Assembly: GCA_050015675.1 (NCBI GenBank)
Contig: JBEKAY010000001.1
Location: 186,001 to 250,000, forward strand
Origin: Fen-1298 sp050015675
Lineage (GTDB): Bacteria; Bacteroidota; Ignavibacteria; UBA10030
Length of the DNA: 64,000 nt
Reading direction: 5' to 3'
Made by a program: the position numbers and the translations under genes. This document shows, in pieces, positions 17,678 to 25,400 of this stretch (position 1 is the first letter of the stretch; each line of letters begins with the position of its first letter). The notes under the pieces were generated by a model that saw nothing but the letters and a program-made list of their open reading frames with translations, was not told the origin of the DNA and did no database searches.

Positions 17678-18589
17678 ATGAAAGTCATCATAGCCGGCGG
17701 GAGCGGTTTGGTTGGAAGGAAATTGATCGAAGAACTTCTTCGAGGGCAGCATGTAGTAACAATGCTTTCGCGGAGACCGGAAAGAACAGAAAAGATTTTC
17801 CCTAGAGCTACTATAAAGTTCTGGGATGCAAAAACAAATGATGGGCTAACGGACGTTCTTGAAGGTGCCGATGCAGTTATCAATCTTACCGGAGAATCTA
17901 TCGCCGCAAAACGATGGACACATATTCAAAAGGAACGAATTCTTTCCAGCCGCATTGAATCGACACAAGCTCTTGTGGATGCAATCAAACAGACTAAACG
18001 CAAACCCTCTGTACTGCTGAACGCTTCTGCTGTCGGCTACTACGGCAATGTGCCGGAAAGCGAAGTAACTGAAGCAAGTCCAAGAGGCGCAGGATTTCTT
18101 GCTGATGTCTGTGCACTGTGGGAGGTGGAAGCTTTGAAGGTGCGAGAGTTTGGCGTGCGTGTTGTTTTGCTTCGCACAGGAATTGTGTTAGACAAAAACG
18201 GCAGTGCATTGCAGAAACTTCTTCTACCATTTCGATTGTTCATCGGCGGACCGCTAGGTTCCGGCAAGCAATGGTTTCCATGGATTCATTTGCAGGATGA
18301 AGTAAGAGCAATTCTCTTTGCTATGGAAAATGAACATATCACAGGGTCAATAAATCTTGCCGCACCAGAATCTGTACGAATGATGGAATTTTGCAGGAAG
18401 CTTGGGAAAATTCTTCACAGACCATCGTGGGTGCATGTGCCTGCATTTGTGTTGAAGTGTGCACTTGGCGAAATGGCTGAACCGTTGTTGCTTGATGGTC
18501 AGAAAGTAATTCCCCAAAAACTGATTGATGCCAGATTCGAATTTCAATTTCCGAAGCTTGAAGATGCATTGAGAGATTTACTTACCTAG
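17678..18589 (+). CDS. TIGR01777-type NAD(P)-dependent epimerase/dehydratase
   Basis: A 303-residue short-chain dehydrogenase-like protein of the YfcH/TIGR01777 family. It opens with the dinucleotide-binding IIAGGSGLVGRKLIEELL (Gly-rich loop) and continues with ADAVINLTGESIAAKRW and the family's LLNASAVGYYGN segment. A C-terminal DUF1731-like end (GQKVIPQKLIDARFEFQFP) completes the typical architecture. The physiological substrate is unknown for almost all members; a plant-type relative acts in cell division and plastid positioning. The stop overlaps the convergent DUF5683 gene by four bases. Confidence 0.9.
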   Translation: MKVIIAGGSGLVGRKLIEELLRGQHVVTMLSRRPERTEKIFPRATIKFWDAKTNDGLTDVLEGADAVINLTGESIAAKRWTHIQKERILSSRIESTQALVDAIKQTKRKPSVLLNASAVGYYGNVPESEVTEASPRGAGFLADVCALWEVEALKVREFGVRVVLLRTGIVLDKNGSALQKLLLPFRLFIGGPLGSGKQWFPWIHLQDEVRAILFAMENEHITGSINLAAPESVRMMEFCRKLGKILHRPSWVHVPAFVLKCALGEMAEPLLLDGQKVIPQKLIDARFEFQFPKLEDALRDLLT

Positions 18590-19191
18590 TGAAGAGGCAC
18601 TTTAAATTGAATTTTCGCACTGCCGCCAAGTTCATCTGAAACGTCAAAATCGTACAGCGTTGCACCAACGTACGCGTCAATTATATTGAGGAAATATGTC
18701 AGGCCAAGATAAAGAATAAATTGGTCTCGCTGATCGTGATAGAAGTCACGTGCACTTAATAGATTCTGATCTCCAGAATGAGCCGTATCCAACCTGACGG
18801 ATTCCGAAAATTTTCCACGATAGTCCATATATTGATTATTCGCTTTGATCGCTACCGAAGTAAAGTATGCGCCAAATCCCCAAAATAATGGAATCGTATA
18901 ATACCGATGAGCATACACTTGTCCGGCTCCGGGAAGCAAAGCTGAGAATATCATCGCTAACGATCCGGATTTAGCGTGCACATCAGAAATGAGTTTTATT
19001 TTGCCGGCTCGAACTCCCAGCGAGTCGGTTGATGAGTATTGAGCTTCTGTTGTATCCGGTTTGATCAAAGCCGATGTGACTTTGGTTTGTGCGTCGGCAT
19101 TAATGTATGAAACAAAAAAAAAGAATATTGCTGCGACCAACGGCATTATCGATTGATTTTTCATTGGGAAAATATTCAAGCCAGCGGTCAT
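18586..19191 (-). CDS. DUF5683 exported/membrane protein
   Basis: A 201-residue protein with an N-terminal hydrophobic signal (LVAAIFFFFVSYINADA) and a hydrophobic repeat region: SLAMIFSALLPGAGQVYAHRYY, then a helix, then QFILYLGLTYFLNIIDAYV. This is the DUF5683 pattern, a family common in Bacteroidota. There it tends to sit near parB and signal peptidase genes; that statement is from memory of genome neighbourhoods. The function is unknown. The ATG at 19191 overlaps the ridA stop (ATGA), supporting this start, although MKN at 19164 would give a more compact signal peptide. It is the last gene of the parA-parB-ridA unit. Confidence 0.75.
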   Translation of the reverse strand: MTAGLNIFPMKNQSIMPLVAAIFFFFVSYINADAQTKVTSALIKPDTTEAQYSSTDSLGVRAGKIKLISDVHAKSGSLAMIFSALLPGAGQVYAHRYYTIPLFWGFGAYFTSVAIKANNQYMDYRGKFSESVRLDTAHSGDQNLLSARDFYHDQRDQFILYLGLTYFLNIIDAYVGATLYDFDVSDELGGSAKIQFKVPLH

Positions 19192-19577
19192 TTCTCGATA
19201 ACAGCGATTGCTTCAATTTCTATACGAATATCGCGAGGAAGCCGTGCCGCTTCTATTGTGCTACGCGCTGGAGCTGCGGTGCCAAGAAATTCGGCATACA
19301 CTCCATTCATTGTGGTAAACTCGTTCATATCTTTTAGGAAAACCGTAGTTTTAACTACTGAAGCGAGAGAAGCACCGCTGGCAATAAGAATAGCTTCAAT
19401 GTTCTTCATTACCTGCCGAGTCTGTTCCTTGATACCGCCTTCCACAATCCTGCCTGTTACAGAATCCATTGGTCCTTGACCGGCAATATAAAGAGTTTTT
19501 TCATCCACTAGAATTGCTTGACTGTAAGGGCCAATTGGTAGTGGAGCTTTTTTGGTTAGAATTTTTTTTATTGACAT
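19188..19577 (-). CDS. ridA: RidA-family enamine/imine deaminase
   Basis: A 129-residue trimeric cytoplasmic protein that hydrolyses reactive enamine and imine intermediates released by pyridoxal-phosphate enzymes such as threonine dehydratase. Recognisable parts are PLPIGPYSQAILVDEKTLYIAGQGPMD, VMKNIEAILIASGASLASVVKTTVFLKDM and the C-terminal AARLPRDIRIEIEAIAVI, which includes the conserved Arg that holds the substrate carboxylate. Length is standard. It follows parB after about 100 bases and overlaps the DUF5683 gene by four bases. Confidence 0.93.
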   Translation of the reverse strand: MSIKKILTKKAPLPIGPYSQAILVDEKTLYIAGQGPMDSVTGRIVEGGIKEQTRQVMKNIEAILIASGASLASVVKTTVFLKDMNEFTTMNGVYAEFLGTAAPARSTIEAARLPRDIRIEIEAIAVIEK

Positions 19578-19675
19578 AATTAATTCAGTATTATTTTTGT
19601 GTGAAGTAAAAAGTTAATAGTAACATTATTGATATATTTTTCAATCTCTAATTCCTAATACTCAATTCCTCATCA

Positions 19676-20584
19676 TTACTTTCCGGTGAATAAATCCATC
19701 AACCGGTCAAAATCGTCGAGTGAATAGTATTCCACTATGATTTCGCCGCGTCCCGATCCTTTGGTTTTTACTTTGACTTTTGTGCCGAGCGCCTGACGCA
19801 ATCGTTCTTCCAAGCTTTGAATGCTTGCCGATGCGCTGCTGTTTTCTTTGTGCGGTCCGGATTTTTTCTTAGGTTGCTGCGTGGCGCGGACAATATCTTC
19901 CACTTTCCGCACGGACAGTCCGCCATCCGTAATTTTTTCGTACAGTCGAAGTTGCATTCGTTCATTCGGAAGCGCGATGAGTGCGCGCGCATGTCCCATC
20001 GAAATTTTATCTTTGCGTAATCCATCCTGTATTTTCATCGGTAATTTCAGCAGGCGGATGAAATTAGTCACGGTGCTTCGGTCTTTGCCGACGCGTTTTG
20101 CAATGTCATCTTGTGTCATGTGGCATTCGTCGATGAGACGCTGGTAGGCGTTGGCAATTTCCATCGAGTTTAGATATTCACGCTGGATATTCTCGATGAG
20201 CGCAAGTTCCAGCATCTCTTCGTCGGTTTCGACTGCGATAATATATGCGGGAATTTGCCGCAGACGCGCCGCTTGAGTTGCGCGAAGACGTCGTTCGCCG
20301 GAAATAATTTGATAGCCCGCATCGACCCGCCGCACAGTAATCGGCTGAATGACGCCCTTCTCTTGTATCGAACGCGTAAGTTCTGCGAGCGATTCTTGAT
20401 CGAAATCTGTGCGTGGCTGAAATGGATTCGGTTGAATCTTTGCGATATCGATACTGGCAATAATGCCCGTCTCGCCTGTGTCGCGTCCTACGGAACCGTC
20501 TCGTACGTTCACTTCCATCCGCGGGTTCTTCGGGATAAGCGCATTCAGTCCGCGTCCGAGAACTGATTTTCTCTGATCACTCAT
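19676..20584 (-). CDS. parB: Chromosome-partitioning protein ParB
   Basis: A 302-residue ParB that binds centromere-like parS sites, spreads along DNA and works with ParA in chromosome segregation. The N terminus MSDQRKSVLGRGLNALIPK is the typical ParA-interacting start, and I chose ATG 20584 for that reason; upstream in-frame ATGs would overlap parA. Next come the CTP-binding ParB/Srx domain (IQPNPFQPR and IISGERRLRATQAA) and the helix-turn-helix region with KRVGKDRSTVTNFIRLLKLP and MGHARALIAL. A basic linker and a C-terminal dimerisation domain follow. No parS-like sequence was seen nearby. The gene starts four bases after the parA stop. Confidence 0.95.
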   Translation of the reverse strand: MSDQRKSVLGRGLNALIPKNPRMEVNVRDGSVGRDTGETGIIASIDIAKIQPNPFQPRTDFDQESLAELTRSIQEKGVIQPITVRRVDAGYQIISGERRLRATQAARLRQIPAYIIAVETDEEMLELALIENIQREYLNSMEIANAYQRLIDECHMTQDDIAKRVGKDRSTVTNFIRLLKLPMKIQDGLRKDKISMGHARALIALPNERMQLRLYEKITDGGLSVRKVEDIVRATQQPKKKSGPHKENSSASASIQSLEERLRQALGTKVKVKTKGSGRGEIIVEYYSLDDFDRLMDLFTGK

Positions 20585-20588
20585 AAGC

Positions 20589-21398
20589 TTATGGTCCGAT
20601 GAAAGTTTTTTCATGTAACAGAGGCTCAACGGCGAAGAACTTATTGTTCTTCAATACTTCTTTTGCAAGCTCCATATAATTTCGTGTGCCGATGCAGATG
20701 GCATCGTAAAGAATAATCGGTTTGCCGAAACTCGGCGCTTCGCTTAATCGGATGTTGCGCGAAACAACCGTGGCAAAAACTTTATCGCCGAAGTAACGTT
20801 TCACTTCTTCCACTATTTGGTTCGAAAGCCGAAGGCGCGAATCGAACATTGTAAGCAATACACCTTCGATGTCTAGATTGGGATTTAGCGTCTTCTTAAC
20901 CATATTAATAGTGTTGAAAAGCTGACCGAGTCCTTCCAGTGCAAAGTATTCGCACTGAACAGGAATGAGAACAGAATCTGCTGCTGTCAAAGCATTGAGA
21001 GTCAACAAGCCAAGTGAAGGCGGACAATCTACAACGATAAAGTCAAAGCGTTCGCGCACTGGTAGAAGCGCGTTCATAAGTAGGCGTTCTCGATTTTCCA
21101 TCTCTACCATTTCAATTTCAGCGCCGACGAGATTGATATGCGACGGAAGAACAGATAAGTAAGGCATTTGTGTCGGTTGAATTGCTGCTGCCGCTTCTAC
21201 TTCTCCAACGAGCACCTCGTAAATTGTTTTTCCATCAATACCAGCAGAGCCGACACCGCTTGTGGCGTTTGCCTGTGGATCATTATCAACCAATAAAACT
21301 CTCTTCTCCGCTGCCGCCAAGGAAGCTGCCAAATTAATGGCGGTCGTTGTTTTGCCAACGCCTCCCTTTTGATTAGCTATGACAATTATTTTTGCCAC
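20589..21398 (-). CDS. parA: Chromosome-partitioning ATPase ParA (Soj)
   Basis: A 269-residue Walker-type ATPase that binds nucleoid DNA and moves ParB-parS complexes. The deviant Walker A motif KGGVGKTTTAINLAASLA begins near residue 10, with the signature Lys, followed by LVDNDPQANATSG (A') and FIVVDCPPSLGLLTLNAL (Walker B). Length is near the usual 250-265; the last 15 residues after the fold are unremarkable. It is the first gene of a minus-strand unit with parB, ridA and the DUF5683 gene. No origin genes (dnaA, gidA, gidB) are in view, so the replication origin need not be close. Confidence 0.96.
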   Translation of the reverse strand: MAKIIVIANQKGGVGKTTTAINLAASLAAAEKRVLLVDNDPQANATSGVGSAGIDGKTIYEVLVGEVEAAAAIQPTQMPYLSVLPSHINLVGAEIEMVEMENRERLLMNALLPVRERFDFIVVDCPPSLGLLTLNALTAADSVLIPVQCEYFALEGLGQLFNTINMVKKTLNPNLDIEGVLLTMFDSRLRLSNQIVEEVKRYFGDKVFATVVSRNIRLSEAPSFGKPIILYDAICIGTRNYMELAKEVLKNNKFFAVEPLLHEKTFIGP

Positions 21399-21478
21399 GA
21401 TAGCTCAGCTGTGTTTAATTATAAATTATTGATTGCAAAAAATATAATGTTTTTTGCCTGTCTAAGCAAACCAACATA

Positions 21479-21937
21479 TTAAGCGGAAATATGTTTAGAA
21501 AGTGAAGTGTTTGCGAGTTCGCACTTCTTTCGGAAAGCACCCGGCACAGCAGAAATCTTCCGTGTCTGCTTGTCGAAGAACGCTATACCGGTTTTTACAC
21601 GAGCGACTTCTTTCTTCGTTGTTGTATTGGTCAACCGGAAGACAACATCGCACTGAGTTAATTGGAAATCTGTCGTTCCAACTTCTACCTTTAGCACATC
21701 TCCGTAAAATCCTTCTGAAGAATAGATGATGATTGCGTCCGTCATCATAATTCCTGTTCCTTCGATATCGATTTCTGAATAACCGAGATTCCGGAGAAAT
21801 TGGATGCGCGCCTCGTGAACAATGGAAAGTACGGCATCGTTGCCGAGGTGTCCGCTATAGTTTATATCGCTGATGCGTATTGGAATTTCAGTACAAAAAG
21901 GAAAATTCGCCGGAAGCTGAAGTTTGACTCTTGCCAT
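21479..21937 (-). CDS. Hotdog-fold acyl-CoA thioesterase (4HBT type)
   Basis: A 152-residue protein of the 4-hydroxybenzoyl-CoA/YbgC thioesterase type, which hydrolyses acyl-CoA or acyl-ACP esters. The helix motif is clear in INYSGHLGNDAVLSIVHEAR, followed by QFLRNLGYSE, and then strands such as VEVGTTDFQLTQCDVVFRL. The catalytic Asp found in YbgC is not in its usual position, as the segment reads RISDINYSGHLGN, so the exact catalytic set is uncertain. I start at ATG 21937; an upstream TTG is in frame but adds an odd hydrophobic leader. It is transcribed in the same direction as parA, 80 bases ahead of it. Confidence 0.82.
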   Translation of the reverse strand: MARVKLQLPANFPFCTEIPIRISDINYSGHLGNDAVLSIVHEARIQFLRNLGYSEIDIEGTGIMMTDAIIIYSSEGFYGDVLKVEVGTTDFQLTQCDVVFRLTNTTTKKEVARVKTGIAFFDKQTRKISAVPGAFRKKCELANTSLSKHISA

Positions 21938-22141
21938 GAATAATCTGTGATAAATGTATAATATCAATCTTGGTTGAATAATACTGAATTGTTTGGAATG
22001 AAAAATGGAAATTTAAAGAAAGAAAAGTAGAAGGTAAAAGGAAGAGGGTAAAGGGCAACGTGAGTATGGTCTGTTAATCGACTGTAACCTTATTGGTATG
22101 TACGTCGTAGAGAATGAAAGAATATCAAATGGAGGTCACTA

Positions 22142-22342
22142 ATGTTCACGTTTATTCTTTGGATTATTCTTCTTTTTTTATGTTGGCCGTTGGCATTGCT
22201 GGCGTTGGTGCTCTATCCAATCGTCTGGCTTCTGACGCTTCCGTTCCGCATCATTGGTCTAACAATGAAAGGGCTTTTTGCTTTCCTCTCTTCGTTGATT
22301 ATGCTGCCTGCGAGAATTCTGCGTGGACGGGGAGCAAATTGA
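22142..22342 (+). CDS. Small two-helix membrane protein
   Basis: A 66-residue, very hydrophobic protein: a long hydrophobic run from residue 3 to about 33, then a second helix around residues 36-57, ending in a basic tail (RILRGRGAN). I do not recognise a family. The ribosome-binding site is excellent, GGAGG at 22131-22135, six bases before the ATG, and this favours it over a longer overlapping frame that begins at 22114. It may be a membrane-complex accessory subunit or stress peptide; nothing in the context decides this. Confidence 0.65.
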   Translation: MFTFILWIILLFLCWPLALLALVLYPIVWLLTLPFRIIGLTMKGLFAFLSSLIMLPARILRGRGAN

Positions 22343-22467
22343 AGAATAAAAATTAAAAGTCTGCTCAAGGCATTTACGGCACTATTTATTCCCTTTGTAT
22401 TATCACTTTTCGATTGATCTTCCGTTGCAATTCGATGTTTTTTTTGTAATCTTTCATAGAAAATTAT

Positions 22468-25275
22468 TTGGTACCTATCTCTGTGCATCAACAAATATTT
22501 CGTGTAGTCATAATTTTGTTTGCAGTTGTGCCGTTGTTGGCACGAGCGCAAGACATTGCCACACCGCAGACTTGTATAACCATCTTCAAACCGGATATTC
22601 GTGAAGTGAAGTCACGATATCCTAAATTGACTTCCTTCCATGCAATACAGCGGCCGCGCGTTGCACTTGTGCTCAGCGGCGGCGGCGCACGCGCTATAGC
22701 CGCTATTGGCGTACTGCGAGTTTTAGAACACAACGATATACCTACTGATCTGATTGTCGGAACGAGCATGGGCAGTGTTATAGGCGGTTTGTACGCGATG
22801 GGATATTCAACCAATCAACTTCAACGTTTGGCAGATACGACAAATTGGGACGATTTACTAAGCTACAGTGACGAATCGAAACGCCGTGATCTCTTTCTCG
22901 ATCAAAAAATTGCGCGTGACAAAAGCATTCTTGTGCTACGTTTTGAAGGTCTAGAGCCGGTTATTCCGCAAGCGTTTTCTGCAGGTCAACGATTATCAAA
23001 TTATCTCAACCTCCTTACATTGCAAGGCATCTACCATCCCGATCCTAATTTTGACGATCTTCGTATTCCATTCCGTGCGGTCACCACAGATCTTGTCACA
23101 GGAAAAAGGGTTGTGATAGATAGTGGTGATATGACGGAAGCGTTGCGTGCAAGCATGGCAATACCATTGATATTCAGTAGTCTGCCGCGCGATTCTATGC
23201 AGCTTCTTGACGGAGGCTTAGTAGACAATCTTCCTGTGGATGTCGCCATTGCGGAAAAAGCAGATATTGTCATTGCTGTTGATATGGTAAGTCCGCTCCG
23301 GCCAAAGAGCAAACTCAATGCGCCATGGGAAATTGCAGATCAGATTACCACGATTATGATGCAAGAAGCAAATAAGCTGGCGCGAGCAAAAGCAGATATT
23401 GTTATTACACCGAGATTAGGTGATCATCTGGCTTCTGATTTTACCGGTATCGACTCGTTGGTTACTGCTGGAGAATATTCTACTGAAGAATTAATTCCCG
23501 CTATAAAAAAACTTATAGATGATCGTACGCTCAGGGTGCATCGCGAGGATAGTACCGTGCGGTACGAGTCGCCCCGATTTTCTTGGTCAGGCTCATTGCC
23601 GCAGGCATTTCAAGATAGTCTTCAGACGTACGAGAAGCGCGGCTGGATGACAGAGATAGATCTGCATCGCTTCGTGAACGATTTGTATAATGAAGGCGAC
23701 TACGTTTCTGTAAATGGAATAGTAGAACAGCGCGCCGATTCTACGATCATTGAAATCCGCAACACACATAATCCTATTCTTCGGAATGTAAAAATTTTAG
23801 GCAATCAGGTTTTTAATTCTGATACGCTGCTTACTATGTTCCAGCCAATACTAGGCAATTATCTAAACACACATTCTATGGAGCGAGCTGTTGAACGTTT
23901 GCTTGCAATTTATCGCACTGCCGGCTATTCCCTTGCCCGTGTGACTGATATTCAACTCGATTCTTCATCAAGTACAGCCACTGTTATGCTTGATGAAGGC
24001 ACGATATATCGTATTGATATTAGAGGTACAAAAAAGTCCCGCGATTGGATTATTTGGCGCGAGCTTCCATTTAAAAAGCAGAGTCTTTTCAATATTTCTA
24101 AAGTTGCTGCTGGAATCTCAAATCTTTATGGCACCAATCTTTTTGATCAGATACTTATTACAACACATCATGAAGACAGCACTGGAAAATACAACGTAGC
24201 TACTGTCAAAGCGATTGAACGAAGCACAGAGTTGATTCGTTTTGGTTTGCGCGTAGATAATGAACGCGATATTCAGCCATCAATTGATATTCGAAATGAA
24301 AATTTATTTGGCACCGGCGCGGAAATCGGTTTACTAATTGGTGGAGGCACTCGTAACCAGACCTATCTTGGAGAATTGAAAGCGATCCGTATCTTTAATT
24401 CCTACTTGACGTTTGGTCTCAAAGGGTATTCTCTTATCCGCGACGTGAATGTCTATGATGACGTACCGTCGAGCGACCCATATTTGTTTGAACGTGATAA
24501 AGTTGGTGAATATCGAGAAGTGCGTGAAGGCGGCTTGGCGAGTTTTGGGGCGCAACTCGAGCGATTAGGAAGTGTTACAGTTGAGGGAAGATTGGAACGG
24601 CACAGAGTGTATAATATCTACAACCAAACGTTTAACATCAACAATCAACCTTTTATAAATCAAGAATATAATATTTCATCTATCCGATTTGGAACAAATA
24701 TAGATACACAGGATAAATTACCGTACCCAACTGATGGCATCGTTATTAATTTTTCCTATGAATCAGCATTAATAAAATTTGTAAATGCGGTAGGATTTAC
24801 AAAAATGTTTTTCTCATACGAAAGATATCAGACCATCATCAAGAATCATACACTTCATCCACGGATTATGATTGGTGTTGCGGATGAAACTCTGCCTATG
24901 AGTGAAGAGTTTTCACTTGGCGGACAAGAAAATTTCTTTGGATTTCGTGAAGACAATGCGCGCGGCAGGCAGTTGATGGTAGCGAGTCTGGAATACCAGT
25001 ATAAGCTTCCATTCTCGATCTTCTTCGATACATACTTTAAAGCGCGGTACGACTTAGGTGCCGTGTGGTCCAAGACAGAAGAAGTGCGCTTAGAGGACTT
25101 TAAGCATGGTATCGGCATTACACTCGGTTTAGATACGCCGATTGGCCCTGCTGATTTTTCTTTAGGCCGTAGTTTCTATCTTCGCACAGATCTGCTGCAT
25201 CGCCCGGTAAGCTTTGGGCCTTTTGTTGCGTACTTCAGCATAGGAGTTCCGATTTTTGGGGTTGTGAGGAACTAA
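22468..25275 (+). CDS. Patatin-like phospholipase fused to POTRA and outer-membrane barrel
   Basis: A 935-residue surface protein. After a signal peptide (VVIILFAVVPLLARA) comes a patatin domain (about residues 65-270) with the oxyanion loop LSGGGARAIAAIGVLR, the nucleophile GTSMGS (Gly-x-Ser-x-Gly) and DGGLVDN holding the catalytic Asp. A linker follows, then POTRA-like units (about 435-600, for example NPILRNVKILGNQVFNSDTL) and a BamA/TamA-type 16-strand barrel to the end. This is the PlpD/type Vd-like layout, in which the lipase domain is held at or moved across the outer membrane. The TTG start is uncertain; a GTG at 22483 is also in frame. Confidence 0.88.
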   Translation: MVPISVHQQIFRVVIILFAVVPLLARAQDIATPQTCITIFKPDIREVKSRYPKLTSFHAIQRPRVALVLSGGGARAIAAIGVLRVLEHNDIPTDLIVGTSMGSVIGGLYAMGYSTNQLQRLADTTNWDDLLSYSDESKRRDLFLDQKIARDKSILVLRFEGLEPVIPQAFSAGQRLSNYLNLLTLQGIYHPDPNFDDLRIPFRAVTTDLVTGKRVVIDSGDMTEALRASMAIPLIFSSLPRDSMQLLDGGLVDNLPVDVAIAEKADIVIAVDMVSPLRPKSKLNAPWEIADQITTIMMQEANKLARAKADIVITPRLGDHLASDFTGIDSLVTAGEYSTEELIPAIKKLIDDRTLRVHREDSTVRYESPRFSWSGSLPQAFQDSLQTYEKRGWMTEIDLHRFVNDLYNEGDYVSVNGIVEQRADSTIIEIRNTHNPILRNVKILGNQVFNSDTLLTMFQPILGNYLNTHSMERAVERLLAIYRTAGYSLARVTDIQLDSSSSTATVMLDEGTIYRIDIRGTKKSRDWIIWRELPFKKQSLFNISKVAAGISNLYGTNLFDQILITTHHEDSTGKYNVATVKAIERSTELIRFGLRVDNERDIQPSIDIRNENLFGTGAEIGLLIGGGTRNQTYLGELKAIRIFNSYLTFGLKGYSLIRDVNVYDDVPSSDPYLFERDKVGEYREVREGGLASFGAQLERLGSVTVEGRLERHRVYNIYNQTFNINNQPFINQEYNISSIRFGTNIDTQDKLPYPTDGIVINFSYESALIKFVNAVGFTKMFFSYERYQTIIKNHTLHPRIMIGVADETLPMSEEFSLGGQENFFGFREDNARGRQLMVASLEYQYKLPFSIFFDTYFKARYDLGAVWSKTEEVRLEDFKHGIGITLGLDTPIGPADFSLGRSFYLRTDLLHRPVSFGPFVAYFSIGVPIFGVVRN

Positions 25276-25341
25276 AATATATCCAAGGTGTTTCTTGTGT
25301 ATGATCATGAGTAACTTGTTACTCTAATGTACTGTATCTAT

Positions 25342-25383
25342 ATATAGCAAGTAGTGATATACATATAGCAAGTAGTGATATAC
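25342..25383. repeat. Perfect tandem repeat of a 21-base unit (two copies)
   Basis: The unit ATATAGCAAGTAGTGATATA plus C occurs twice without a mismatch at 25342-25362 and 25363-25383, ending 17 bases before the start codon of the PDZ-PP2C gene. A 21-base period is two turns of DNA helix, so bound proteins would sit on one face. It may be an operator, or a recent replication-slippage duplication of the promoter region. Confidence 0.7.
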
Positions 25384-25400
25384 TTTATTCGAGATCGACA

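Noticed and set aside
19676..21398. A parS site near parAB
   Set aside because: I looked for the TGTTTCACGTGAAACA-like 16-base palindrome in and around these genes and did not see it.
22114..22356. An 80-codon frame overlapping the small membrane protein
   Set aside because: The GGAGG site is correctly spaced only for the ATG at 22142, and the alternative translation has no membrane or domain pattern.
25342..25383. The two 21-base units as a CRISPR array
   Set aside because: The copies touch with no spacer, there are only two, and no cas gene is in the window.
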